NCBI GenBank assembly: GCA_037043015.1
Contig: CM073323.1
Location: 25,138,758-25,202,757 of the forward strand
Origin: Bryum argenteum
Taxonomy: Eukaryota > Streptophyta > Bryopsida > Bryales > Bryaceae
Length of the DNA stretch: 64,000 nt
Direction: 5' to 3'
In this document: positions 21,839 to 34,899 of the stretch, in pieces
How positions within the stretch are numbered: position 1 is the first letter of the stretch
How the letters are laid out: each line of letters starts with the position of its first letter
Notes under the pieces: model-generated
Databases searched by the model: none
What the model was told of the DNA's origin: nothing
The model's input: only the letters and a program-made list of their open reading frames with translations
Translations under genes and position numbers: made by a program

Positions 21839-24800
21839 ATGGAGCAGTTCTCGAAATTTGTGGCTTTCATTTTGATGTGGTTGACATGGAATGCAATCGG
21901 TGGTGCATGTCAATCGGCCCCAGCTCCAGCACCAATTTCTCCAGCTCCAGCTCCAATCTCTCCAGCTCCGGGACCTGTGGCTCCAGCACCACCTCCACCT
22001 CCACCAGACTACTACGAGCCTTTTGAGAGTAACTTGCTTCATCATACTCCTTGCCATCTGATTCTTTGATGCAATATCTGTAGACAGTCCTTTACTGCCG
22101 GTTCTTTAGAATGAGCTAACACATATCTGCATCTACCACCTTTTACCGTGGCCGGCATTCAGAATTTGTATTTCATCTACAATCTCGAGACTCTTGTGGA
22201 ATTTAGAACATAGCAAATCATCAGACAAGTAATATTAGATGTGTCAACAAGAAGTCATGTAAAGTAAGATTTGTTGCAACTTCTAAGGCACTTTCGCTAT
22301 AATGTGGAGTCCTAGTAGTTTTCCGGCCTACTGTCATTCATATTTACTTCTAGATTCACCATTTCTCCTTCCTTGACTTGTGCCATTAAAATTGAGCGTT
22401 CAACCAGTCTTCCAAGTTGGAATGACATTTTATTTGAAGGTTGCAATGTTCACTGAAAGCTGTAAATGTTGGTGACTGTGTGCAGAAGCTGCAGTGTACG
22501 ATATGTTGACAGCATGGAACAAAACAGGAACCAATGCATCAGCTCTAATGGCATCATGGCCCAACAATTTCACTCACCCTTGCATGATCACCCTGGAGCG
22601 AAAGTGGTACCTCTGCAGCAAGGACCAAGTCGCAATCGGAGACCTTACTGGCGTCGACCACAAGATCTACAACATGTCTGCACTTCAAATCTCCATGCCC
22701 TCGATCAATTTCGGCATACCAATATTACTAGTTCCAGGATGATTGAGTGCTTTGGGAGGGATCCTGTACGTTTATGAAGATGATTACCATCTGGATTGAG
22801 TTTGGACTCCGTTTGTGAGTGTGTTGTAGGAACTTGCTTTACGGGCGAAAACAAACAGGAGATGTGGAGCTTGTCGGTGGACTGCCTGAAGCCATTACAA
22901 AGCTTTCGAACCTCAAATATATGTAAGTTAGTACGGGGATGATTGAGTCATTTTGTTAGTCAGGCAGCATGAAATTGAGTTATTCTGTTCTTTTGCTCTC
23001 CGATTTACTCCATTGTTGGTGGGATGTAGTCGTATTGATGGTCATCCAAGGCTTACCGGACCACTTCCTGCTAATATGATCAAGGGCTTTCCATCGATGA
23101 CATCATTGTAAGTATTAGAAACTCTCTTTCTTGAGCCATGACATCAATGTTGGAATCATCTATTGTGAAGTTGCTTTATTTGAGTAACTATGAGAAGTTT
23201 ATACATTAGGGGAGTAGTATTACGTTGTTTTCAGTATGAATCCATGAGGGTCTTCATTACATTACGAAATGCAGTAGTTGTAAGCAAGTAAACTTTCGTA
23301 AAAATTACACATCTTGAGCTGATTCATTCGCATACACAAGAAATGAATCTGCCACCATCTTGTTCTCGTGTTCTCGGCGTTTTTTATATAAGCAATTAAG
23401 ATTTCGTACTTCGGAAGTACTGAATTCAAACTTTTTGCAGATCATTGACAAATAATAAACTCAATGGAACTGTCACAGCTCCACCAAACCCATTCTTTCA
23501 CATCGATGAACTGTAAGGGCTGCGAAACACTTCAATCTTTCATGAATTGGTTATATCTTTATATTAGGATGTTCTAGTGATTTAATATTTGCATTCCCCA
23601 ATATCCATGAATGTGCAGAGACTTGTCCGGTAATGCTTTCACTGGAACACCATTCTGCCAAGACAAAGCTTCAAACTTCACTGTGAAAAATCTGTAAGCA
23701 TTACACGCCGTTCTAATCTCAGTCAATTGATTTGATACTGCCACTCTGAAGAAACTGGAGTTTGTGTCACATCATGGAATGAGTGATTTTCAAAATAATT
23801 TATATATTATAAAAGGTGGCTTAGATTCTGAATAGGAGCCGCTAGGGTTTTGCTATGAATACTTGTTGATGACACATTTGGAGCAATCCAGAAGTACCTT
23901 ATCCGGGTTCCCCAACAAAATACGATGAGAAAACAAAAATGTAAATTGAGGGATATGTCAACAGTATAAAGATACTCAAAACCCTCGAAGTAGGTTTTCA
24001 AGTAACATAGTTGTAATCTTACTGAATTGAAAAGATTAAAATTCATTCCAGTACAGAATTTCTAAAAGAATCTAGATTTAGTTAAATATCGCATGTTGTT
24101 GGTTGGTTTCTAACTTCTGATTGTATGTGAGTGTAGGAATTTCAGTGTGAATCAGTTTTCGGGAACGTATTGTGGTGACGATTCAAGTCCAGATCTTGAA
24201 CTGCTGGATATCTCTTACAATCGATTCACTGATATCAACATATCCATTCTTGGGCAATCAGACAACATCTTCCCTCTAAAAATCATGTAAGTTAACCTTT
24301 TAAATGTATAGCATTTTTCAAATAACTTAAACAGTTTGTGAGGCTCATGGTTAAGTGATGAGGGTTTTTGAGCTCAAACTCTTGCGAATTTTTGTGAATT
24401 TTGTGAATTTTTCCATGTGCGTTTGTCAAGATGCCTGTCATTATGGTTTGACATCTAACTACATAGATGGGTAACCTCAAAGCCCTATTAGGAGGTGATT
24501 TGTTGTCTCGTTGGCACTAGTGACTAGGTAGAAGGGATATAGTGTTCACCTTAGAAGGGATTTCTATTACAACCCTATTCATAATAGGTTCAATAGAAAT
24601 AAGTATTGAAGATAGATTGAACAAGTACTCTATTCACGCCAAGCCTCAAAGTAAGCATTTCCATTTTCTTGATTGAAATTGCAAACAAATTCTACACAAG
24701 TATTCCATTCCAACAACCCTTAACAAGCATATGTTTTTCAAGTTCATGCATAGATTAGAGTTGTTCTCCAAGTTTGAACATAGAATGGGATTTTCATGTA

Positions 24801-27554
24801 TTTGTTATTCTGAGGGTTTTATGCATAAGAATGATGTGAGAAAGAGTTGACTTTTATATTTCATGGTTTGCAGATATGCACATAATAATAGTTTGGAGCG
24901 TTTTCCAGATAATCTACTCTATCTACCTCAACTAGAAGAAATGTATGTCTTCCATTTCGATTCGTCAATGTAATAGTATAGGGATATTTTGTTTTTCAAC
25001 TTACAGTGATTGATATCTAATGTATGTAAATGATTACTTGCAGCTACTTGGATAACAACAGTCTCTCAGGCGACTTAACTTTTCCTGAGGTCTCAATCAC
25101 AACTTCCTCATTAAGAATAATATCACTTCTACATAACAATATCACAAGTCTTACACCAAGTAAAAAGAGTCCTTCAGTTTTTGATGCAACGAGCCTACAA
25201 ATATCAGACTTGGTATTCTTGGGTGGGAATCCTATTTGTGAGGATTCTCGTAAAAGTGATTTATTGCGGACGGTGTGCCGATTCAATAAATCATCTCCAC
25301 TTGAAGGTAAATCTACTAAGCTTTAGATAGATTTTTTCCTACGAAGCAAAACATTCTCGATTTATAATTTAGGTGTTTATATAAAAAGCACAAGAGAATC
25401 CATATTAGGAATACAAAGGTTAATGACTTAAGTCAAGTGATCAATTTATGTACAAAAGTTACTAAATTATGTACTAAATAATTTAACCCTCGTGAACAAC
25501 CTATGTTTTATGATCAATTTACAATGACCCAAACTTGTTTGGTTTAAAACTATTTGAGTCATTGTAGACTAATCATATGATAGAGTTATCTTATCAATCT
25601 TCATTTCTATATGTATTAACTATATGATAGTCTAAACAATACGCTAATTTGATCATACACATTGCTCTATGTAACTATATTTAGAACATCCTTTTTGTTT
25701 GTTGATTTGTTTAATTGTAAATCTAGATCCATATAGGGGTTCAAGTAAGACGATTGAGATTATCAGCGCTTCCTTGGGTGGTGTTGCTTTTATGGCTTTG
25801 CTTGTCGCCTTATTTTTCTTCACAAAGTTGATGAAGAAAATTGCAATCATTCGGAAATTTCAAGATGGTAAGCAAAATTTTGATTTGACTTTGTTTAGCA
25901 ACATGTTAAGAATAAAGTTTACTTTAGATAAAGACTTAGTTTAACCGTTTTCTGCCCAAGAGGACCTCTAATAGCCATATCAATGTTCAGGCCTTCTTGT
26001 ACATTCTAGACGGTATTAGGGCCTTTCCGGTGATAAAGGGTTAATGAAAGTGATTACCAAATGGTGATTCTAATCATGTGTTTTTTTGGTCTATCAGAGT
26101 TGGAGAAGAAAGATATTAAACCCAATCTCTATTCCTACACTGAACTAAAGAATGCAACACAAGACTTTCATGCTACAAATGTATTGGGAAAAGGAGGCTT
26201 TGGTGTTGTATTTAAGGTACATCCACATTTCTAATCTATACCACAATTCATGTAATGTTTTGAGTAATATCATCCATTCTTTTCCTTTTTTGCTAATCTC
26301 TTATTCAAGTATGAATGTGGTGATGTGTATGTAGGGCATTCTCTTAGATAACAGCAAGGTAGCTGTGAAGCGACTACACCAAGCCCAAGAAAATCTTAAT
26401 GTTCAGAGTTTCCTGAATGAGATAATAGTCATATCAAAAATAAAGCATCGTAATTTGGTACAACTAAAAGGATGTTGCATCAAAGGAGATCAACAAATCT
26501 TGGTATATGAACTTGTTGAGGGTAAAAACCTTGCGGATTTTTTATGGGGGGACATTAGTGAAGACCATCTTGATTGGGGAACTCGATTCAATATCATCCT
26601 TGGAATTGCTCGAGGTCTGGCGTATCTTCACGAAGAGATTGACCCACCTATTATACATAGAGACATAAAAGCCCCGAACATCCTACTTGATAAGGATTTG
26701 AATCCCAAGATAGCTGACTTTGGATTGGCTCTATTATTCCCAGCACTTGATGATGGACAAACTCATGCAAACATATCTCGAATCGCTGGAACAATGTAAG
26801 TAGTCTTTCTAATCTTGCATTTGACATCAAGAAGAATCGCTGGAACAATGTAAGTAGTCTTTCTAATCTTGCATTTGACATCAAGAAGAATCGCTGGAAC
26901 AATGTAAGTAGTCTTTCTAATCTTGCATTTGACATCAAGAAGAACTCATTGAATTTGATTTCAATACTAATGGGTTAGATTTTTGCTTGTAGGGGCTATC
27001 TTTCACCCGAGTATGCAACTTTCGGTCAAGTATCTACCAGAGTTGACGTGTATAGTTTTGGAATTTTGGTACTTGAGATTGTAAGTGGAAGGAAAAACAT
27101 TGACAACAATATGCCTCGTGAACAATTTTGTTTGAGTCTCTGGGTAAGTTACCAATTCCAAAATCATAAACTGAAAATTTGCACTCACTACTATTGCTGA
27201 CATTTTATATATTGATAAAATCTAACCAAACTGTTATCTTATCTCTACCATGTGTAGGCCCAAAGATTGCATGCAAAAAATGAGACACTAGAGCTTCTAG
27301 ACAGGTCATTGCAAGATTCAACTACAGCCGAAAATGCAACAATCAAAAGAGTAGTGGAAATAGGGCTCTTGTGTTTGCACCACATAGCAGGAAGGCGTCC
27401 GAGCATGTCGAACATTGTTGCCATGTTGATAGGTAACAAAGAGATCGACCACGACGCCTTGTATGAGTACCACCAAACTAACATACCACCGGAGGATTCT
27501 ACGACATCGTCATCAGTTCCATCACTTGGATCTTGGACCTTATCAAATAGTTAG
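21839..27554 (+). CDS. LRR receptor-like serine/threonine kinase (paralogue B)
   Basis: Fourteen exons: 21,839-22,028; 22,486-22,675; 22,830-22,922; 23,030-23,107; 23,441-23,512; 23,619-23,693; 24,137-24,286; 24,874-24,942; 25,044-25,306; 25,727-25,867; 26,098-26,216; 26,335-26,795; 26,993-27,143; 27,258-27,554. Sum 2,349 nt (782 residues). Order: signal peptide ([17 protein letters not shown]), a Pro-rich linker with APAPISPAP repeats (possible glycosylation site), LRRs ([27 protein letters not shown]), a Cys-containing stub, a membrane helix near residues 404-426, then an RD kinase: [10 protein letters not shown], lysine in VAVKR (about 492), HRDIKAPN (about 588), DFGLA (about 608), GYLSPEY. 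Several exons (9, 10, 11, 13) have exactly gene A's length. Two oddities: the exon 2 donor is the weak GTCTGC, and the exon 12 donor is repeated three times. Plasma-membrane receptor, ligand unknown. Confidence 0.9.
26781..26942 (+). repeat. 54-bp tandem triplication spanning an exon end and its 5' splice site
   Basis: The unit starting AATCGCTGGAACAATGTAAG begins at 26,781, 26,835 and 26,889. The first copy contains the last 15 bases of exon 12 and the donor GTAAGT; the other two lie inside intron 12. Only use of the first donor keeps the frame, because reading on gives ATG TAA at once. Confidence 0.95.
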
Positions 27555-27590
27555 TGGATTCCCATGGCCATAGGTATAATCTACATATAG

Positions 27591-28212
27591 GGCAATGGTA
27601 AGCTTGGGGTATCACTTTTTGGACACACTAATTAGGTTACTTTTATTGAAAGCCTCCAAAGTATGTCTAATTTGTCCATTTCAATCTAGTATAAAGACCC
27701 TAAAATGGAAAATAAAATATCATGCACCTCAATGAAATCAAAGTATATATGCCTATAGAGTTTCTCTTAGATTTTTTATTTTTTTTGGATCCATTCATAG
27801 ATGTGAGAAAAAATGCTGAATTTTGGGATTTGCAGGCATTATAGTGCACAATGAATTATTATTTTTTAAATTAAATAAATTATTCTGTATTCTATACAAG
27901 AAGATGTAGGTCATATTCGAAAATTATATTAAAATAAAAATGGTTGATATTCCATTTGCTTGATTCTATGGATTTTGGGTTAGTGAGACACAACTTACTT
28001 TTTCAAGTAGAAAGTCAAATAAAATTACTTCAAAATATATTATTTAATTTCTAATTTTTTTTCTTGATACATTATAAGTATAGACAACTAAAACTACATT
28101 TAATGAAGTCTTAATGTATTACACTTTAAAAATGAATATGTTTGACACACTAGTATAGAGTGCAATTGTTCATGAGACATCCTATTTGGGTACGCCAAGC
28201 ATACCATCACCC
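27591..28212 (+). mobile_element. 622-bp inverted-repeat element, copy 1
   Basis: Nearly identical, in inverse orientation, to 41,764-42,386. The ends form an imperfect terminal repeat of about 24 bp (GGGCAATGGTAAGCTTGGGG versus the inverse of the right end, GGGTGATGGTATGCTTGGCG). No coding capacity. This copy shows no clear target duplication, unlike copy 2. It begins about 36 bp after the stop codon of receptor kinase B and so may supply part of its 3' UTR. Confidence 0.8.
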
Positions 28213-28314
28213 CATTATGACAAAAGTTGCATTAAAGTTGTGAGATCTTATATTGAGGTAATTGACAACCAAAATATTTCTTTCTAGAGAGGCTCTCATT
28301 TGTAGTATTTGAAG

Positions 28315-28346
<32 letters not shown>

Positions 28347-29194
28347 GTATAAAATATATCAAGCATGTTGCTTCTTGTGTACCATCTCTTGAAGTAACTA
28401 ACTTCACTGGTTTTTCCTCCGATAAAGTTTCGGGTGGGATAAAGAATAAGATGGAGGTAGAATTAACCATTATGTATGTTGGGAACTTTTACGCATGAAA
28501 ATCTCTAAAGTTTCGAGTTTCCAGCCGGGACTAATATCAGTCAACTTTGACCATTATAATGTTACAAATAAAGAAGAATCAAAGGTTCACATTTGTCATG
28601 TAAATAATATGTCAAGTTGAATTTGAGATCCTACTGTTGGGTTTTCTCAATAATGCTTAGATTTGAGTTTTTTTGGTTTTTTGTAGGAGGTCATTTTTTG
28701 TAATTGAGGGAGATATACGGGTTAAGGGGAAGATTGAGAAGAGTGAGAAAATACATCTATTGGAATTTTTTGAAGATTATTATGTTTCTTTCTTCTTCTT
28801 TTCTCAATATCTAGTTGAATATAATATTTGAAGGAGATAAATCAAGGCTTACCTTGCTCTCACAAATAGGTATCTTTTAAGCAATAATTGAGATGCATGT
28901 AAGTGATAAAGATAACGTGGTGTGTTTTAACACATAAAGTACCACTTAGAGAAGGAAAATTGTACATTACTGATTTGTTCTATAATCCAAATATTTTGAG
29001 GGGTGCACTCATTTAGCATTTTGTGTGGAATTGGATGGTGGAAAATTGTATAGAGCAAAAGTGTGCTTTGAGATAAAATAGTTCAAAAATCAAATTTTCT
29101 CTAAATATATAGTTGAATGAATGAAAAAAAGTCATTTATATCAAAGTTTATATTGGTATATAGGTTCAATCAAAAACATGTTTACACGAGTGTT
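28213..29194. other. AT-rich spacer with a poly-T run
   Basis: A run of about 28 T lies at 28,318-28,346. The frame read from it is an artefact rich in lysine codons. No gene recognised. Confidence 0.45.
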
Positions 29195-29330
29195 GCCTTA
29201 TCAGACAAAATTACTATCTATTTGTAAACACAATATGGATGAGATGTACATTTGATACATTGAAGACGTCTTGGATGTACATCTCATCTTAATTGTGTTT
29301 GACAAAGGAATAGGAATTTTGTTTGATACG
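29195..29330. mobile_element. Partial relative of the 19,615 CACTA MITE, inverse orientation
   Basis: It shares the internal blocks GTTGCCTTATCAGACAAAATT, GATGTACAT and AATTGTGTTTGACAAA with the element at 19,615, arranged in mirror order. Its ends match the inner inverted repeat (ACAACCTTGG) rather than the CACTAGTAG terminus, so the outer part is missing or diverged. Confidence 0.65.
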
Positions 29331-30157
29331 ACAACCTTGGTTTACTCAATGTAGAATATTTTAGAATTCCACTTTTGCAGTTGTGCTACAATATTTGAAT
29401 GTATGATGGTATGTATCGACAGTTTTATGATCAGAGAAAAATTAAGAAAAATCTCTAGAGCATGTCAATTGTGTAAATTGAGTTTTTAAACTTAACTTAT
29501 GAATGATAGAGGTAAATTTAAGTTACTCATACGTAGCATTTTCCATATTTTAAATACCATCAATCAAATATTGATAAATTTATAAACAAAAAGTGTCTCA
29601 AAACTACAATTTATAGTGAGTGGTGAATTGTAATCGAAAGCAAAACTTAAAGCTCAATATGAATGAAAAAGTAGTAGAAGCTTGATGAAAAGTAGTAAAA
29701 GGATCACAACAATGTTGGAGAACAAGGTAATGCCCAAGAGAGCCTTTTGCTTAAAATCACAAACAAATATTAGCTTCCATCAAGCCAACTTGCAAGGGGT
29801 CATTAATCATTTGCATCACACGACTCTCGAATTTAATTGTGACTACACATGTGGTAGTATACTCATAGGCCCTATATCATTTTTGTATATTTTGAAAAAT
29901 GGCTGGAGAGATAAATAGTAGTTCAAATTATGCATTGCTCAACAAAATAAAGTTGTAAGTATTTAATTCCAAAGAGCATTCCCAAATAGCTATACGACCT
30001 TCCACCTTTGCCACAAGCCCACACCCGCTAAAGGTAGCGCCTCTCCAAGCCCTCTTTCTTCTCAAGCTATCCACCCAACTCCCAACTCCCACTCAAACGT
30101 AGCGAATACTTCAATTAACTTAACTTTTGGAAATATTTAGCATGCCTTTTGAAAAAA

Positions 30158-30224
<67 letters not shown>

Positions 30225-30812
30225 AAAAAAACTTTTGACATAGTGTGGTAAAGGACAAAAATAAATAGGCGCATTCAACAAAGGTCTTAATAAATTTATA
30301 TAGAAGTACGGAAATAAATTGTTAATGTTAAATCATTGGAGGGAAAATGTGGGAAATTTTTTTTGAAGAAATGGTTTGGTAACTCACGATAAATACCAAC
30401 ATTCCATACAACTCTAAAAACTTGTATTTTCCTTTAAGATCCTTTAAGAGGGTAATTACACAATCAAAATCATATGAAAGGAAAGTCTCAAATTTCTTCA
30501 AAATTGACACAAGGATTCCAAAAATGTTTGTTGTGACTTGGGCACATAAAATATCAAAAAGATAAATTAATGATTATACGACTTATTTTTTATGAATCTC
30601 GGTAGGAGATGGGGTCTCGAGAGAAGAACGAGTATTTGCATAAAAGAGTCCTTGTTGATGACAACATCATTCTCAAAGTTGATCGTTATTGTTTAGAGCC
30701 AAGGTAGAGGCAAGGTATGCAGTCCTTATTATGCTTTTCATACTTTTTTAATAGAGTAAAATTGTCACTAAGTCTTTTTTTCATACTTTTGTTATAGAGT
30801 AAAAGTGCTACC
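29331..30812. other. Spacer and probable 5' leader of the first RRM gene
   Basis: No gene recognised to about 30,430. From about 30,430 to 30,720 the sequence is shared with 42,400-42,680, upstream of the second RRM gene. A conserved CAAGGTATG near 30,713 looks like the 5' splice site of an intron in the leader. The shared leader marks the left side of the duplicated block. Confidence 0.45.
30160..30220. repeat. (TA)n microsatellite followed by poly-A
   Basis: About 30 TA units end in a short A run. Simple sequence, likely length-variable. Confidence 0.95.
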
Positions 30813-33316
30813 ATGGCTGAGCAAGCCGCAAGCAAAGGAGAAGGCTTACTTGGTGCGGGGCCAAGCACTAGAGAAGGCTTACTTGGTGCGGGGCCAAGCA
30901 CTAGAGAAGGCTTACTTGGTGCGGGGCCAAGCAGAGGAGAAGGCTCACTCATCGAGGGGAAAGATGCTCTCTCTAAGAAGGTGTTTGTGAGAGCACTAGC
31001 ACGGAGGACAAACAATGATGTTCTTTATAGTCATTTTGAGCAATTTGGTGAAATAAAGGAAGCAGTGGTCATTAGAAACATCTACACCTCCAAGTCTCGA
31101 CGCTACGGCTTTGTAAGTAACTTTTACTCAACTTTGTGAAGAATTTTATGACCTCTGTGAATTGTTAAGAATATTATGCATGTTGAAAAGAAGATGTTAT
31201 ATTTTTAAGAGAGGAATAGGTGTTGTCTTGATGTTGGCCTTCTTAGAGCATTGTTTAGTTTTGTTTAGTTCACTCGTTCCCAAATTTTATTTTTCTTATT
31301 TTTCTTCGTATAGTGCACCCTAGAAAAGTTCTTAGGTCCACCATACCTCTAATATCAACTTATAAGACAAGCGATGTAGGATACACAACAAAAATTCAAA
31401 CACACAACCGGACTTGATAAAGATGGATTCAGGGCACACTAGAATTGCGTTTTGAAACAGGCATTCTAGTTATTACAGGCATTCTTTTCGAAACATAAGC
31501 TTGTTTGGGTTTCCTTAGCCTGTGGACGTCCAACCGATGCTCTTAAGTCTATGTGCTCTATACTTTAGACTTATGTTATTTTTGTTCTTTTGTTTTTTTT
31601 AAATTATATGGAGGAGCAAATTGTGTACTCTCTGTTCTAACAAAGGCAACTTGTTTTTTGCTTTGTAGGTGACTTTCAAGGATGCGGCTGCAGCACAACG
31701 CGCTTGTGAGAATACAAGACCATTTATAGATGGTACTCGGGTCCATTGCAAATTGGCACTTGAGGGTGTTGAGCGCCAAAATCATCATACTTGTAACGGT
31801 ACGATGAGTCGTTTTATTTATGATTATAAATATTACATTTCTATAGCTAAGCCATAAGCGGATGCTTTCAATCTTTGAAATCAAATGATGGTGGTTGGTT
31901 TTTCCATATGTCTCTACAGTTCGTGAGCACGGAATGCCTATTTTGGATAATCATGTATTGCCCCATCAAGCTGGAACGCCTACTTTGGGTGATCATGTAT
32001 TGCCCCATCAAACTAGTTTCCCTCAAGCCGGCTCTTCTCAAGGGAGCTCCTCTCAAGACAATTCGTCTAAAAAGAGTTTGCTTCAAACTCTTTTTTGTGA
32101 AGCTCGTTCACCTCATGGACACATGAACCATGGACCGCTTCGTATTGACCCCAACCCTGCAACATATTATCATGACGGGTTTGTTTCTCAACACCACACT
32201 ATTTTTTGAATGAACTCTTAAAGAGAAATTGTTGCAAATATGTTCATGCTTTTTTAACATATATGGGAAGTTTTAGATTTGGCGACATCCCTCCTAGTAA
32301 ATGTGTGCATTTTTTATTTTCTTGATCTTTCTTTTCAATACTTAAAGGACACATGAACACAACTTATTTTAAAGTAAGGTCATGTTATTGTACTAACCAT
32401 TACGATAGATAGATGATGAAAGAACAGGTTTACATTGCTCTTATCGATAGAAGATCATATTACTGTACTAGAAAGTTTGCATTTTAGAATACAATGTAAG
32501 ATAATGTAGTATACAACAACATAGTATCTAACAGTTTCATTGCTTTACAGAACTATGTCTCCTATAATATTCTCTAAATTAGGAATATAAATTATAAAGA
32601 AGATTGTTGATTTCACTAATCATACTTATTTATACTTTTGTTGAAATTGAATAATGGTATAGCAAACTTAGAATCATAACATCATCTTTATATTGAAAAA
32701 ATGATGTAACCAACACCCCAAACTAACAAATATGTTTGTATTGACAGGGTTCCACAACAGTATCTTCAACCCTACTTTCCTCAACCCTACATTCCGCCGC
32801 CCTGCATTCCTCCGCCCTACATTCCTCCGCCCCACTTTCCTCAGCTCTACTTTCCCTACCATTACCCTCAGGTACTTCAACGTTCTTTAAACTCTGTTTT
32901 GTATAGCATAGGGCATTGCTAATTTAGAAATAATATTCTACTAATACTTGTGATTTCATATTCAATACCATACATGAGTATATTGTTCATTTTATGGGTT
33001 CTTAGCATAACCATTTAGTTTGATTTCAAAGATAAGTATCTTTACGATTCAAATCCTCTAGGTCTAAAATAGAGTTGGGTATATAATAAATTTTAGAGAT
33101 TTTGAAGTCTAATTTACTTAGACTTGTGTTGGATTGCAGAGCAATGGTCTTGATGCACAAGAGGTTATTGGGGGGCCCTCTTCACCAAGAGGTATTACTG
33201 AGTACAGGCTATTTCTAAGTGGACCAGTACCAGTACCGGTTTATCCCCTGACACAGGCCATTATATTTCAAACGGCCAATGGTCCTGTTGCTGGAGAGAT
33301 AACGAAACTGCATTAA
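30813..33316 (+). CDS. Single-RRM RNA-binding protein with proline/tyrosine-rich C-terminus (copy 1)
   Basis: Five exons: 30,813-31,112; 31,669-31,798; 31,920-32,178; 32,748-32,871; 33,140-33,316, total 990 nt (329 residues). The start lies in a good context (ACCATGG) and is shared with copy 2. Residues 1-45 hold three GLLGAGPS repeats. One RRM follows at about 55-131: RNP2 as KVFVRAL and RNP1 as SRRYGFVTF, the latter split by the first intron. The later FKDAAAAQRACEN and PFIDGTRVHCKLA segments resemble plant ARP1-like and animal RBM24/38-like proteins, so single-stranded RNA binding in the nucleus or cytoplasm is likely. Exon 3 is Ser/Gln-rich with a duplicated DHVLPHQ-like segment; exon 4 is a run of PPPY/PPPHF units; exon 5 is a conserved tail. 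It belongs to a local family: an intact copy at 42,982, a dead one at 46,590. Confidence 0.88.
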
Positions 33317-33483
33317 AATTCTTTTTGTGTGAATATAGCAACCATTTTTTTTATGGTTAAGAGCATACTGATTAAAGTGTGAAGACAAAGTGTTTTCACA
33401 TTGTTCCAGACTAAATATACATGTATGTTGAATGACCATTTTATATACTTTACATACAGAATTTCAGAATTTGATTTCTGCTT

Positions 33484-34534
33484 TAACCCCTAAAAGCCCA
33501 AGGGGGTAGGAAGCTTGAACTTCACCCTAGAAAGAGCAAGACAATCAGCATTTTTTAAGGATTTTTGAAATTAGATCTGAACAAATCCAACCGTAGGATC
33601 TTGTAGGATAGTAGTATGGAAACCTTCACAAAAAAATTCAGAATTCTTGCCCGCACGGATTGGGAGATATATGCATTAGATGAAAAATATGCAAGTTTTG
33701 ATTTTTCGGGCAGCAGACTTTGAGCAATTATTACGACTTCATACAATGTTGAAAACGCAGCCTCTCTTGGAAATACATTGTCATGTGTAGTTCTATACCA
33801 TTTTCAAAAAAAAGTAGAATTTTAGGATGTATACTATTTTATAATGTGGCTTGCAATGGGCTGAGGTACACAAAATCTTGAAACATTGCAAAATTTCTCA
33901 AAAACTTTACACACCTTGGGGCACAGTGGAAAATAAAGGGTGCCGGATGGGCCCTTCACTACAGTTCCAAGAAAAGAAGAATAATTGTTATAAAACACAT
34001 TCAATAATAATAAAAAAAATAGCAAGTAGCATGTGAGGTGGCATGTGAGTTGTCGCATATGGCATCCACCCAAATCCTGTCTCACATAAGCAAGTCTCCC
34101 TCCCCTTTACCCATAAAAGCAATCCCCCTTCCCCCCTTATCCAATGCCCTTTTTAACATTTTGTAAGCATGTGAACAGTGGAGAGTGAGGGGAGGAATCA
34201 TGGGTGACCCTCAAACCCTTTCTGCCCCTCTGTCAAATTTCAAGATTTCCATTTTCAAGCTGTTGCCCAATCAATGGCCAAATTCACACTTGATTGGCTC
34301 TAGATGCTGCCCACAAGCTGCCCAAGTCCAAATCTTTGCCATGTTTGTGTTTGAAGCTTAGTAGAAAAAATTCTATGAATTCAAATGAGGTTTTGTAAAT
34401 TGGATGTAGTTCTCAACTCACCAAACTCCTAGTAAAAAAAAAAATACTTAGCAAAAAGTTACTTTTTTTACCCACTGGAGCCCCTCAAAAATCGGCATCG
34501 ACCAGAATATGGTCGATTGGGCTTTTAGGGGTTA
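33484..34534. mobile_element. TTAA-flanked MITE, about 1.05 kb (family 1)
   Basis: The ends are TTAACCCCTAAAAGCCCAA on the left and its inverse TTGGGCTTTTAGGGGTTAA on the right, a terminal repeat of about 15 bp inside TTAA. The paralogous block beyond copy 2 (45,690-45,725) lacks the element and keeps one TTAA with the same flank (ACATGTCTACCAATAT). No transposase frame is seen. The internal motif AATCCAACCGTAGGATCTTG near 33,585 recurs in the other members. Confidence 0.88.
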
Positions 34535-34899
34535 ATACATGTCTACCAATATCATCCCATATGCACCGTTGAAATGGCCAGTAGTCACATTGTATGGAGT
34601 TACGAGCGAATTATGGCCTTTTTAGGACTTCATGCTTTTGCTCAGTCTCATTACTTTATAGAAATATGCCTATTTAATATGGTGCAAACAAGGAATTTAA
34701 AATTCGAGAACAAAAGTTGTTATTTAAAAACGGCATTTTCACAATGAAGGAAATGAGCACCATTTAATATAAGGAAATAACAAATGATACATAAGACAAT
34801 AATCATCATTTATATAGGCATCACAACATACTTGTGTTGGAACTAAAGAATAATTTGGAAATGTTTTTATTCATACCTTTCTATATAGATAAAAAATAA

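Noticed and set aside
26651-26938. Minus-strand frame with three perfect 18-residue repeats ([16 protein letters not shown])
   Set aside because: It is simply the 54-bp triplication at the exon 12 donor read on the other strand, overlapping the kinase exon.
28207-28470. Minus-strand frame with a run of lysines
   Set aside because: Arises from the poly-T run at 28,318-28,346; no other coding signal.
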